From: Scatavimonas merdipullorum
GTDB lineage: Bacteria; Bacillota; Clostridia; Oscillospirales; Acutalibacteraceae
DNA: 64,000 nucleotides
Reading direction: 5' to 3'
Assembly: GCA_018712865.1 (NCBI GenBank)
Contig: DVGH01000020.1
Span: 29,154-93,153, forward strand
The position numbers and the translations under genes are program-made. Shown here piece by piece: positions 51,624 through 60,706 of the stretch. Within the stretch, counting starts at the first letter, position 1, and each line of letters begins with the position of its first letter. The notes beneath the pieces were generated by a model, which was not told the origin of the DNA, made no database searches, and saw only the letters and a program-made list of their open reading frames with translations.

Positions 51624-52058
51624 TCAAGTGGATTGGTCGCCCAGCAGCTTTTTGAGCCGGATTACGCTTTGCTCGTCCACCTGGTTGAGTATGACGATGG
51701 ACCCGGCGGTATGAAAAAAGACGGAGTGGATATGGCAAAGCCGCTGCATGGGCGTTTGTACGTATTCTGTATATTGAATCCGGTCTGTTGTTAGTTTGTA
51801 CCGTTTATGAAAAATTACGCCTTTTTCCAAAAGCAGGCTGTCTTTATAAAGGATAAAAAAATAGCTCCGGTACAGGGCTGGAATATAAAACACCATGACC
51901 GCAAGGTAGAGCAGCGCGCATAAAACGCCCAAAGTACAGGCGACCCATGGGCTGAAGACGAAGATTGCGCCGCACAAAAAGGCGCACAGCACCACTACTG
52001 CGGTTGCGCGCAGGCGCCAGATAAAAACCGCGGCAGGCGCAAGACGGGTCTTTTCCAT
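51624..52058 (-). CDS. bacterial PH-domain membrane protein, YdbS-like
   Basis: A 144-residue protein with two adjacent transmembrane helices (about 20-70) and one bPH_2 domain to the C-terminus (YFFILYKDSLLLEKGVIFHKR, RIQYTEYVQTPMQRL, GSIVILNQVDEQSV). It pairs with the larger YdbT-like gene 61 bp downstream. AGGAGG precedes the ATG at 52058. A longer reading from 52097 has no ribosome site. The leader is shared, in the opposite direction, with the T-box operon promoter. Confidence 0.85.
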   Translation of the reverse strand: MEKTRLAPAAVFIWRLRATAVVVLCAFLCGAIFVFSPWVACTLGVLCALLYLAVMVFYIPALYRSYFFILYKDSLLLEKGVIFHKRYKLTTDRIQYTEYVQTPMQRLCHIHSVFFHTAGSIVILNQVDEQSVIRLKKLLGDQST

Positions 52059-52149
52059 ATGCAGTCCTCCTGATAAAAAATCAATGTATACATACATTAT
52101 GCCAAAAAGAACATGTAAAAATTTTATTTAACAGAAATATAAATGTGTA

Positions 52150-52178
52150 TTGACAAAAAGCGTGTAGTTGGATAGAAT
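52150..52178 (+). promoter_or_regulatory. promoter of the ilvB T-box transcript
   Basis: TTGACA (52150-52155), a 17-bp spacer and TAGAAT (52173-52178): a near-consensus SigA promoter directly before the T-box leader. Confidence 0.82.
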
Positions 52179-52179
52179 A

Positions 52180-52467
52180 AAGAAAACAATAAAACTGGTA
52201 AATGCGACGACAGGGAAGAGTATTTTGGCTTTGCGTTTTCAGAGAGCCGCCGGTTGGTGCAAGGCGGCAGCGTATCTATAAAGAAAATCACCCTTGAGCA
52301 GTCCGCTGAAATGTAGCAGGTAAGCGAGACCGGCTGCCCGCCGTTATACGGGAAAGCATTCGGCTGAAAGGCCCGATGCTCAAAGAGGCCTGTGTAAAAA
52401 GCAGGCAAGCAGAGTGGTACCGCGAAGCATGGCTTTCGTCTTTGTAAAAAGGACGAAAGCCATTTTT
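52180..52467 (+). ncRNA. T-box riboswitch, Ile (AUC) specifier
   Basis: The leader contains the conserved T-box AGAGTGGTACCGCG at 52411-52424, whose UGGN bulge reads the tRNA acceptor end. A competing terminator follows (ATGGCTTTCGTC 52429-52440 and GACGAAAGCCAT 52452-52463, then T-run). Stem I shows a GA-rich kink-turn region, AGGG pairing with CCCT (52291-52294), the AGTA loop-E side, and GAGAGCCGCCGGTTGGTGCAA in the distal part. Opposite AGTA, the bulged triplet ATC at 52287-52289 (in GAAAATCACC) is the specifier, i.e. uncharged tRNA-Ile. The downstream genes ilvB and cimA agree with isoleucine sensing. Confidence 0.92.
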
Positions 52468-52539
52468 ATTGATACCGGCATTTGCCCAGGGGCGGCCAGC
52501 GTGCGCATTTATACGAAAAACAGGATTGGGTGGAAAATA

Positions 52540-54210
52540 ATGAAACTGACAGGAGCAAAAGTGCTTGCAGAATGCCTTTTAGAGCAGGGTGTGGATACCG
52601 TATTTGGGTATCCGGGCGGCGCGGTGCTGGATATTTATGACGCGCTTTACATGTACAGCGAACAGATCCGGCATATTATGACGGCCCATGAGCAGGGCGC
52701 CGCGCACGCGGCGGACGGATATGCGCGCGCAACAGGAAAAACAGGCGTTGTGATTGCGACCTCCGGTCCCGGCGCGACAAACCTGGTTACGGGGATTGCT
52801 TCGGCTTATATGGATTCTTCCCCGATCGTAGCCATTACGGGCAACGTGTCGCGCGATTTGCTGGGACGCGACAGCTTTCAGGAGGTCAATATAAAGGACA
52901 TTGTAAAGCCCGTGACAAAAGCAAGCTTCCAGGTTATGCGCCCGCAGGAGCTTGCCCCTACGATCAGAAAGGCGTTTTTTATTGCGCAAACAGGAAGAAA
53001 GGGACCGGTGCTGGTTGATATTCCAAAGGATATTACGGCGCTTGAAACGGAATATCAAAAAGAAACGCCGGAAAAACCGCAGCCGCCGACGCTGCCGTCA
53101 GAAAAAGAGCTGGAGCAGGCAGCACGCCTGGTTGAAGCGGCACAGCGCCCGCTGATTTACGCAGGTGGCGGCGTAATCAGCGCGGATGCGTCAAAAGAGC
53201 TTGCAGCTTTTGCAGAAAGGATTGACGCGCCGGTGTGCTGCTCTTTGATGGGAATGGGAGCCATACCGGGCAGCCATCCGCTGTTTGCAGGAAATATAGG
53301 CATGCACGGCGTTTATGAAACAGGCCTTGCGACCAGGCAGGCCGACCTGATCCTTGCGCTGGGCGCACGGTTTTCCGACCGGGTGGCGGGCGACCGGGCG
53401 CGCTTTAGGGAACGCGCAAAGATTTTACATGTAGATATTGACCAAAGGGAGATCCACAAAAACGTAAAGGCGGATTGCTGGCTGTGCGGAGATGTAAAGA
53501 CGGTGCTGCGCCAGTGGATGCGCCATATACAGCCGCAGAAGCATACCGCATGGCTTGGGCAGATACAGCAATGGAAGAAAGAGGCGCCGAAAAAGGCCGT
53601 CAGCCGGCAAGGGCTGCCCACGCCGCAGTATATTTTACAAGCGCTCTGCCGTCAAAAGGATGATGAAGACAGAATTGTCACAGATGTTGGCCAGCACCAG
53701 ATGTGGACGGCGCAGGAATGCAGCTTTAACCGGCCGCGGACCTTTTTGACTTCCGGCGGGCTTGGAACAATGGGCTTTGGTATGGGCGCGGCGATCGGCG
53801 CGCAGGCGGCGCTTCCGCACAAGCGCGTGACGCTGATTACAGGCGACGGCAGCTTTCATATGAATTTAAACGAGCTTGTGACGCTTAAATCGTATAAGCT
53901 GCCGGTAGTGGTTGCGATTATGAACAACTCTGTTTTAGGGATGGTGCGGCAATGGCAGAAGCTGTTTTACGGCGGACGATTTTCACAGACCGACCCGCAC
54001 CGGTCCACAGATTTTGCAGCGCTTGCAAGGGCGTTTGGAATAGAGGCGATGACGGTTGATTCTTATCAGGAGGTTGCGCCGGTGGTAGAAAAAGCGTACG
54101 GGCTGCACGCGCCGGTTGTGATAGATTTCCGTATTTCGCCGGATGAAAACGTGCTGCCGATGATCCCCCCGGGGAAAACGGCGGACGATATGATTTTGGA
54201 TTTATGGTAA
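52540..54210 (+). CDS. ilvB: acetolactate synthase large subunit
   Basis: A 556-residue ThDP enzyme. It condenses two pyruvates to acetolactate (valine, leucine) or pyruvate with 2-oxobutyrate (isoleucine). The N-terminal Pyr domain has GYPGGAVLDIYDAL and the catalytic Glu51 in HEQGAAHAADGYA. The middle FAD-binding-type domain includes MGMGAIPGSHPLFAGNIGMHG. The C-terminal domain has the ThDP motif GDGSFHMNLNEL...NN. The start at 52540 lies beyond the T-box terminator; the frame upstream runs through the riboswitch and is not used. No regulatory subunit gene ilvN is adjacent. Confidence 0.95.
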   Translation: MKLTGAKVLAECLLEQGVDTVFGYPGGAVLDIYDALYMYSEQIRHIMTAHEQGAAHAADGYARATGKTGVVIATSGPGATNLVTGIASAYMDSSPIVAITGNVSRDLLGRDSFQEVNIKDIVKPVTKASFQVMRPQELAPTIRKAFFIAQTGRKGPVLVDIPKDITALETEYQKETPEKPQPPTLPSEKELEQAARLVEAAQRPLIYAGGGVISADASKELAAFAERIDAPVCCSLMGMGAIPGSHPLFAGNIGMHGVYETGLATRQADLILALGARFSDRVAGDRARFRERAKILHVDIDQREIHKNVKADCWLCGDVKTVLRQWMRHIQPQKHTAWLGQIQQWKKEAPKKAVSRQGLPTPQYILQALCRQKDDEDRIVTDVGQHQMWTAQECSFNRPRTFLTSGGLGTMGFGMGAAIGAQAALPHKRVTLITGDGSFHMNLNELVTLKSYKLPVVVAIMNNSVLGMVRQWQKLFYGGRFSQTDPHRSTDFAALARAFGIEAMTVDSYQEVAPVVEKAYGLHAPVVIDFRISPDENVLPMIPPGKTADDMILDLW

Positions 54211-54242
54211 GAGGCAGGCGGGCTGAGAAAGGGTGGTTTTTT

Positions 54243-55814
54243 ATGAAGCCGGTTGTTGAAATACTCGACTCTACATTGCGCGACGGCGCCCAGGGGGAGG
54301 GCATTTCCTTTTCTGTTGAGGATAAGCTCAGTATTGTAAAGGCACTTGACCAGATAGGCATACAGTATATTGAAGCGGGAAATCCCGGATCCAATCCAAA
54401 GGATCTGGAGTTTTTCCGGCGCGCAGGTACGCTTTCGCTGCTTCATGCGCGACTGGTGGCCTTTGGGAGCACCAGACGGAAAAACGTACAGGTTGAGCAG
54501 GACAAAAATATTCAAGCCCTGCTTTCTGCAAATACGTCCGCCGTTGCCGTTTTTGGAAAGTGCTGGCGCTTGCATGTGAAGGAAATCCTGTCTACAACGG
54601 CGCAGGAAAACCTGCAGATGATTTTTGATACATGCAGGTATTTGAAGGAACAGGGAAAAACCGTGTTTTTTGACGCTGAGCATTTCTTTGACGGATATAA
54701 GGACGATCCCCAGTTTGCCATGCAGGCGTTGCAGGCCGCCTGTGACGCGGGGGCGGACCGCCTTGTTCTGTGCGACACAAACGGGGCGGCGTTTCCGGAT
54801 GAAATTTTTGAAATTACAAAAAAAGTAAACGATCAGTTTGGGGGCAGAGTAGGCATTCATACGCACAATGACCGTGCGATGGCTGTTGCAAACACCATTA
54901 TGGCGGTCAAGGCGGGCGCTGTTCAGGTGCAGGGTACGTTTTTGGGCATTGGGGAGCGTTGCGGCAACGCAAACCTGTGCTCCATTCTTCCCAATCTATT
55001 GCTTAAAATGCATATAGACTGCATACCGCAGGAAAACCTCAAGCGGCTTACTGCAACTGCCCGTGAAATAGCGGAGATTTCCAATACTTCCATTAAGAAA
55101 AACGAACCGTTTGTCGGGACTAGCGCGTTTGCGCATAAAGCGGGGATGCATGCCGACGGTGTGCTGAAGCTTCCGCGGTCTTTTGAGCATATCAAGCCGG
55201 AAAGCGTTGGAAATGAAAGGCGGTTTTTGATGTCGGAAATGTCCGGGCGCACGGCAGTGCTGGAAAAGGTGAAGAAAATAGACCCGCACATCACCAAGGA
55301 CAGTCCCCAGACAACGCGTATTTTAAATGCGCTCAAAAAAAAGGAGCAGGAGGGCTATCAGTTTGAAGGCGCAGATTCCAGCTTTGAAATGCTGGTGCGC
55401 AAGACCCTTGGGAGCTATCGGCCCTTTTTTGAGCTGACCAATTATAAAATTGTAACGGGCCGCCCATGTGAGCAAAATTACAGCGCTACAGCTACGGTTA
55501 AAATCCGGGTGGGCGAGCAAGACCAGCTGATGGCGGCCGAGGGCAACGGACCGATCAACGCAATAGACAAAGCGCTGCGCGCCGCGTTGGAGGTTTTTTA
55601 TCCTTCGCTTAAAAAAATGCGTCTGATCGACTATAAGGTTAGGGTGATGGATTCCAAACAGGCAACCGGTGCCGTTGTGCGTGTTTTGATCACCTCTACA
55701 GACGGCGGGCGTGTCTGGACGACGGTGGGCGTGTCGCAGGACGTGGTGGAAGCCAGCCGCCTGGCGCTTACGGAATCCATAGAATATAAACTGATTACAG
55801 ACGCGCAAGCATAA
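54243..55814 (+). CDS. cimA: (R)-citramalate synthase
   Basis: A 523-residue member of the DRE-TIM metallolyases that condenses pyruvate with acetyl-CoA to citramalate, giving 2-oxobutyrate for isoleucine without threonine. Features are DSTLRDGAQGEGISFS at the start, the metal ligands in HTHNDRA, GTFLGIGERCGNANL, and the C-terminal LeuA-type allosteric domain from about 390. Length (about 530) and the sequence GNPGSNPKD match the CimA group rather than 2-isopropylmalate or homocitrate synthase. The AUC T-box upstream independently supports an isoleucine role. GGGTGG precedes the ATG at 54243. Confidence 0.9.
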   Translation: MKPVVEILDSTLRDGAQGEGISFSVEDKLSIVKALDQIGIQYIEAGNPGSNPKDLEFFRRAGTLSLLHARLVAFGSTRRKNVQVEQDKNIQALLSANTSAVAVFGKCWRLHVKEILSTTAQENLQMIFDTCRYLKEQGKTVFFDAEHFFDGYKDDPQFAMQALQAACDAGADRLVLCDTNGAAFPDEIFEITKKVNDQFGGRVGIHTHNDRAMAVANTIMAVKAGAVQVQGTFLGIGERCGNANLCSILPNLLLKMHIDCIPQENLKRLTATAREIAEISNTSIKKNEPFVGTSAFAHKAGMHADGVLKLPRSFEHIKPESVGNERRFLMSEMSGRTAVLEKVKKIDPHITKDSPQTTRILNALKKKEQEGYQFEGADSSFEMLVRKTLGSYRPFFELTNYKIVTGRPCEQNYSATATVKIRVGEQDQLMAAEGNGPINAIDKALRAALEVFYPSLKKMRLIDYKVRVMDSKQATGAVVRVLITSTDGGRVWTTVGVSQDVVEASRLALTESIEYKLITDAQA

Positions 55815-55872
55815 GATACGGGATTTTGCAGGAAATGTTAACGGAATATTCATATTTTATGCAGTAAAAGGT

Positions 55873-55901
55873 TTGTTTTTCTTCCGGAAATCATGTATAA
55901 T
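55873..55901 (+). promoter_or_regulatory. promoter of gltA
   Basis: TTGTTT (55873-55878), a 17-bp spacer and TATAAT (55896-55901) lie 90 bp before the citrate synthase start. Confidence 0.6.
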
Positions 55902-55991
55902 AGAAAACAGTAGATGACTTTTATTCATTTATTAAGAGCCGCCCGACGTGTCCCGCGGCGCTTACCCAAAACAGGAAAAGGAGTGAGGAAT

Positions 55992-57359
55992 ATGCAGGCT
56001 AAAAACAAGTTCAGCGAAATTACCCCGGAGGTTATGGCTTTAAGTGAGATGTGTATAAAAAACAGCAGCATCGATCCGACGCTATATACAAAGTATGACG
56101 TAAAAAGGGGGCTGCGCGATTTAAACGGGCAGGGCGTGCTTACCGGCCTTACGGAGATTTCAGAGGTCTGCTCTACAGAGCTTGTGGACGGCAAACGGAT
56201 TCCTGTGGACGGCAAGCTGTTTTACAGGGGCTACGATGTGGAGGAAATTGTAAAGGGCTTTATCAGGGATGAGAGGTTTGGTTTTGAAGAGGTCACCTAT
56301 CTTCTTCTGTTTGGAAAGCTTCCAACCCAGGAGGAGTTGAATCAATTTACGCAACTGCTTGACTATTACCGTACGCTTCCTACAAGTTTTGTGCGCGATA
56401 TTATTATGAAATCCCCCAGCAAGGATATCATGAACGCGATGGCAAGAAGCGTTTTGACGCTGTATTCTTACGATGAAAACCCGGAGGATACTTCTATCCC
56501 GAATGTGCTGCGGCAATGTTTGCAGCTGATATCGCTTTTCCCGATTTTGTCTGTTTACGGCTTTCAGGCTTACGGCTATTATCATGAAAACAAAAGCCTT
56601 GTGATCCACACCCCCCAGCCGGAGCTTTCTACAGCGGAAAATATTTTATATATGTTAAGGCTGGACAGCAAATATACGCGGCTGGAGGCAAAGCTTCTGG
56701 ATATGGCGCTGGTGCTTCACGCAGAGCACGGCGGCGGGAACAACTCTACCTTTACCACGCATGTTGTAACCTCTTCCGGAACAGATACCTACTCTGCCAT
56801 AGCGGCGGCGCTTGGTTCTTTAAAAGGGCCGAAGCACGGCGGTGCCAATATTAAGGTTGTGCAGATGTTTGACGACATTAAGGCGCATGTAAAGGATTAT
56901 AAAGACGAAGAAGAAATCGGCGCGTATGTCAGGAAGATCTTACATAAAGAAGCGTTTGATAAATCCGGCCTGGTTTATGGGATGGGCCATGCCATTTATT
57001 CGCTTTCCGACCCCAGAGCGCGGGTCTTTAAGCACTTTGTGGAAAGCCTTTCCAAGGAAAAGGGCAGGGAGGACGAATTTATCCTGTATTCGAATGTGGC
57101 AAAGCTTGCATCGCAGATCATTGCAAAGGAAAGAAAGATTTACAAGGGTGTAAGCGCCAATGTGGACTTTTACAGCGGCTTTGTTTACAGCATGTTGGAT
57201 TTGCCCACCGAGCTTTATACGCCGCTGTTTGCAATTGCAAGGATTGCCGGTTGGAGCGCCCACAGAATTGAAGAGCTGGTCAATCCAAGCAAGATTATCC
57301 GTCCTGCGTATATGAATGTGCAGGAAAGGCGGCCCTATGTGCAGATCCAGGACAGGTAA
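55992..57359 (+). CDS. gltA: citrate synthase
   Basis: A 455-residue citrate synthase forming citrate from oxaloacetate and acetyl-CoA. Catalytic residues are recognised in LHAEHGGGNNSTF (His), GPKHGGANIKVVQ and GYGMGHAIY-type GMGHAIYSLSDPRA (His), with the Asp in NVDFYSGFVYSML. The N-terminal extension of about 50 residues (KNSSIDPTLYTKYDVKRGLRDL) is typical of the long clostridial form. GAGTGAGGAAT fixes the start at 55992. It is monocistronic, with its own promoter and terminator. It would supply 2-oxoglutarate for glutamate, starting an incomplete TCA branch. Confidence 0.96.
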   Translation: MQAKNKFSEITPEVMALSEMCIKNSSIDPTLYTKYDVKRGLRDLNGQGVLTGLTEISEVCSTELVDGKRIPVDGKLFYRGYDVEEIVKGFIRDERFGFEEVTYLLLFGKLPTQEELNQFTQLLDYYRTLPTSFVRDIIMKSPSKDIMNAMARSVLTLYSYDENPEDTSIPNVLRQCLQLISLFPILSVYGFQAYGYYHENKSLVIHTPQPELSTAENILYMLRLDSKYTRLEAKLLDMALVLHAEHGGGNNSTFTTHVVTSSGTDTYSAIAAALGSLKGPKHGGANIKVVQMFDDIKAHVKDYKDEEEIGAYVRKILHKEAFDKSGLVYGMGHAIYSLSDPRARVFKHFVESLSKEKGREDEFILYSNVAKLASQIIAKERKIYKGVSANVDFYSGFVYSMLDLPTELYTPLFAIARIAGWSAHRIEELVNPSKIIRPAYMNVQERRPYVQIQDR

Positions 57360-57385
57360 GCAAAACGTGCAGTTTATGCGTTTTT

Positions 57386-57416
57386 AACAGGCACAAAGCT
57401 TTGTGCCTGTTTTTTT
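57386..57416 (+). terminator. terminator of gltA
   Basis: AACAGGCACAAAG (57386-57398) pairs with CTTTGTGCCTGTT (57399-57411), followed by TTTTTT. Confidence 0.9.
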
Positions 57417-57632
57417 GCATGTGCCCTGTGCCTTTGCGTGGGCATGTAAAGAAAAAGGGGGCCGTACGGCAGGCAGGTTTGCCGGCGCTGCGGCTGATCA
57501 TGGCATGGCTGTACAGGGTTTGGAAGCAGCGGCAGCCACCACATATTTACACTTTACAATGTGCGGTACGGTGTGTTATAAATGGTAGTGGACTTTCAGG
57601 TAAAGAGTCGAAAAAAGCAAATTTTTAATAAG

Positions 57633-57650
57633 TTGTTAATTTTTTCACAA
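57633..57650 (+). promoter_or_regulatory. candidate Rex (NADH/NAD+ sensor) operator
   Basis: TTGTTAA-TTTT-TTCACAA is an 18-bp inverted repeat matching the clostridial Rex consensus TTGTTAANNNNTTAACAA (or TTGTGAA-N4-TTCACAA). It lies just upstream of the AT-rich -10 candidates of the activator gene. Rex represses fermentative NADH-reoxidising genes when NADH is low. Confidence 0.6.
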
Positions 57651-57733
57651 TTTAGTTTTTGTTTTTCTTTAGAATTAAACGCAGTACGCTTTATTATATA
57701 ATAATATAATAGCTTTTTGGGAGGGTCGGCGTT

Positions 57734-60676
57734 TTGAGAATAGGATTGGATATTGGCTCAACGACGGTAAAATGTGTTGTGTTAAGCGATGAAAATAAAA
57801 TAATATATAAGACATACGAGCGCCACTATTCTCAGATTACGCAGAAAATTGCAGACATATTAAGTGTGGTGCGCCGTGAGGTCAAGGGTGCGGAGCACGC
57901 GCTGATTGCGCTGTCCGGTTCTGCCGGTATGGGTGTTGCAGACCGTTGTGGGCTGGATTTTGTTCAGGAGGTATATGCCACAAGAGTGGCGGCAAATACC
58001 TTTATACCGGGAACAGACGTTATTATTGAGCTGGGCGGCGAGGATGCAAAGATCCTTTTCCTTACAGGCGGTATGGAGGTAAGGATGAACGGTTCCTGTG
58101 CCGGCGGCACGGGAGCGTTTATTGACCAGATGGCAACACTTTTAAATGTGCCGCTGGAGCAGATGGATGCGCTGGCTTCTGAGCATGAAAAAACGTATAC
58201 CATAGCTTCCCGCTGCGGTGTGTTTGCAAAAACGGATATTCAGCCGCTTTTAAACCAGGGGGCAAGAAAAAGCGATATTGCCGAAAGCATTTTTGCCGCA
58301 GTTGTAAACCAGACGGTTGCAGGGCTTGCGCAGGGCCGGGAAATTAAGGGGAACGTTGTATATTTGGGCGGCCCGCTTACGTTTATGTCACGCCTGCGCC
58401 TGCGCTTTGATAAGGTTTTGCAGACAAAGGGTGTATGTCCCGAAAATTCGCTGTATTATGTGGCTTGCGGTGCGGCACTGTGCGCAGAAAAAGCGGTGGA
58501 TTTTGATGCTGTAATTGAGAAGGTGGAGCATTACAGCGGCAGTGGGAATTTTGCATTTAACAAGCCCCTGTTTGAAAATAAGCAGGCGTATGAAGCCTTT
58601 GTACGGCGCCACAGCCAGGCGGATGTGGAAAAAAAAGATCTGAAAAGCTATCGGGGCAGCGTATATGTTGGCATGGACGCAGGCTCTACAACGGTAAAGT
58701 CTGTTGTTATGGGGCAAAACGGGGAACTGCTGTATTCTAAATATCAGCCCAACAGCGGGAATCCGGTGCCGATTATCAAAAGCTTTTTAGAAGAGCTGTA
58801 TGCGCTGCGCCCGGATCTTGAGATTGCGGCTTCGGCCGTTACAGGCTATGGGGAAGAAATTATTAAAAACGCATTTTGCGTAGATTACGGGATTGTTGAA
58901 ACGGTTGCGCATTTTTCTGCTGCAAAGCGCTTTATGCCGCAGGTGGAATTTGTTATTGATATTGGCGGGCAGGACATTAAATGCTTTAAAATACACAACG
59001 GTACGATTGACAACATTTTCTTAAATGAGGCGTGCTCATCCGGCTGCGGTTCCTTTTTGCAGACCTTTGCAAATGCGTTGGGATACAAGATTGAGGATTT
59101 TTCAAAGCTTGGGCTTTTTGCAAAGCAGCCGGTCGATTTGGGGTCGCGCTGTACGGTGTTTATGAACAGCTCTGTCAAGCAAGCGCAAAAGGACGGCGCA
59201 ACTATGGAGGACATTTCTGCCGGGCTTTCTATCAGCGTTGTAAAAAACGCGCTGTACAAGGTGATCCGTGCGTCCAGCCCGCACGAGCTTGGGGAGCATA
59301 TTGTCGTGCAGGGCGGAACCTTCCTTAACGACGCGGTGCTGCGCGCCTTTGAAAAAGAAATGGGCGTTGAGGTGGTGCGGCCTTCTATTTCCGGTCTGAT
59401 GGGCGCATACGGTGCGGCGCTTTATGCGCAGAGCAAGGAGGCCAAGGCCGGCAGCAAAAGCACAATTTTGGACGCACAGGCGCTTAAATCGTTTCAGCAT
59501 GAAATACAGGTTGTTTCCTGCGGCCTGTGCCAAAACAACTGCAGGCTGACCGTCAACAAATTTGCAGACGGCAGGAAATATATAGGCGGCAACCGCTGTG
59601 AGCGGCCAATAACGAAAAAAGCGCCGGGAAAAACGCTGAACATGTACGAATATAAGCTGGGGCTTTTACAATCTTATAAGCCGCAGAAGGGGCCCAGGGG
59701 GAAGATAGGTCTTCCTATGGGGCTAAATATGTACGAGCTTCTTCCGTTTTGGCACAGCTTTTTTACAAAGCTGGGGTTTGAGGTGGTGGCTTCGCCGGTG
59801 TCGGACAGAAAGCTGTACGCAAAGGGACAGCAGACAATCCCGTCTGATACGGTGTGCTATCCTGCAAAGCTGATGCACGGCCATGTGCAGACACTCATCG
59901 ACAGCGGCATAAAGACCATATTTTACCCGTGCCTGTCCTATAATGTGGATGAGGGCCTGGGCGACAACCATTATAATTGCCCGGTGGTGGCGTATTATCC
60001 GGAGGTTATCGCCGCCAATATGAAGGACGTTTCCAACGTGACCTTTATTAAGGAATATCTGGGGATCCACAGAAAGCGGGACTTCCCCAAAAAGGCGCAT
60101 CAGGCGTTGGAAAAATATTTTGACGGCCTTACGCTAAAGGAAGTAAAGCAGGCGGCCAAAGCAGCTTATGCGGAGTACGACGCATATTTTGAAAAGGTGC
60201 GCAGACATGGCGACGAAATTATTAAGCAGGCGGAAGAAGAAGGCAAGGAAATAATTGTACTGGCTGGCCGGCCCTATCATGTAGACCCGGAAATTAACAA
60301 GGGGATCGACAAGCTGATCACGGGCTTTAACGTTGCCATTGTTTCTGAGGACGTTGTAAGCTGCCGTGTGAAGAAATTCAGTACAACGGTGCTTAACCAA
60401 TGGACGTACCATTCGCGCCTGTATGCGGCCGCGCGGTACATTGCCGGCCGTGCAGATATGAATTTGATTCAGCTGGTTTCGTTCGGCTGCGGGGTTGACG
60501 CAATTACAACGGACGAGGTCAGAGAGATACTGGAGAAAAACGGAAAGATTTACACGCAGATAAAAATAGACGAAATTACAAACCTCGGTGCGGTAAAAAT
60601 TCGGGTGCGGAGCCTTTTGGCAGCCATTGCAGAGCAGCGCGCCCATCAAAGCACAGACAACCGCACAACTGTTTAA
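57734..60676 (+). CDS. tandem-domain 2-hydroxyacyl-CoA dehydratase activator-like ATPase
   Basis: A 980-residue protein. Two BcrAD/BadFG (HgdC-type) ATPase domains lie at about 1-265 (GLDIGSTTVK) and 310-570 (GMDAGSTTVK). Each carries the cysteine pair that binds the activator's [4Fe-4S] cluster: Cys122/Cys161 and Cys434/Cys473, both 39 residues apart. A DUF2229-type C-terminal region follows, with a further cysteine set (Cys596, Cys599, Cys603, Cys622). In known systems the activator is a homodimer sharing one cluster; here all four ligands are in one chain. It would use ATP to inject an electron into a dehydratase. The start is TTG with GGGAGGG eight bases upstream. The dehydratase-like partner follows after 30 bp. 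The precise substrate is unknown. Confidence 0.88.
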   Translation: MRIGLDIGSTTVKCVVLSDENKIIYKTYERHYSQITQKIADILSVVRREVKGAEHALIALSGSAGMGVADRCGLDFVQEVYATRVAANTFIPGTDVIIELGGEDAKILFLTGGMEVRMNGSCAGGTGAFIDQMATLLNVPLEQMDALASEHEKTYTIASRCGVFAKTDIQPLLNQGARKSDIAESIFAAVVNQTVAGLAQGREIKGNVVYLGGPLTFMSRLRLRFDKVLQTKGVCPENSLYYVACGAALCAEKAVDFDAVIEKVEHYSGSGNFAFNKPLFENKQAYEAFVRRHSQADVEKKDLKSYRGSVYVGMDAGSTTVKSVVMGQNGELLYSKYQPNSGNPVPIIKSFLEELYALRPDLEIAASAVTGYGEEIIKNAFCVDYGIVETVAHFSAAKRFMPQVEFVIDIGGQDIKCFKIHNGTIDNIFLNEACSSGCGSFLQTFANALGYKIEDFSKLGLFAKQPVDLGSRCTVFMNSSVKQAQKDGATMEDISAGLSISVVKNALYKVIRASSPHELGEHIVVQGGTFLNDAVLRAFEKEMGVEVVRPSISGLMGAYGAALYAQSKEAKAGSKSTILDAQALKSFQHEIQVVSCGLCQNNCRLTVNKFADGRKYIGGNRCERPITKKAPGKTLNMYEYKLGLLQSYKPQKGPRGKIGLPMGLNMYELLPFWHSFFTKLGFEVVASPVSDRKLYAKGQQTIPSDTVCYPAKLMHGHVQTLIDSGIKTIFYPCLSYNVDEGLGDNHYNCPVVAYYPEVIAANMKDVSNVTFIKEYLGIHRKRDFPKKAHQALEKYFDGLTLKEVKQAAKAAYAEYDAYFEKVRRHGDEIIKQAEEEGKEIIVLAGRPYHVDPEINKGIDKLITGFNVAIVSEDVVSCRVKKFSTTVLNQWTYHSRLYAAARYIAGRADMNLIQLVSFGCGVDAITTDEVREILEKNGKIYTQIKIDEITNLGAVKIRVRSLLAAIAEQRAHQSTDNRTTV

Positions 60677-60706
60677 GACAGACAACATTGCAAGGAATGA
60701 TGCACT

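Larger units (their letters stand above)
57360..57733 (+). other. intergenic region gltA-dehydratase activator
   Basis: This 374-bp gap contains the gltA terminator (57386-57416), a stretch of GC-rich sequence without a convincing gene, and an AT-rich promoter zone with a Rex-like operator (57633-57650) and TATAAT at 57697 and 57705. Confidence 0.6.

Noticed and set aside
52414..52539. N-terminal extension of ilvB through the T-box and terminator
   Set aside because: The frame crosses the T-box sequence and terminator hairpin; IlvB proteins start at MKLTGAKVL-like sequence.
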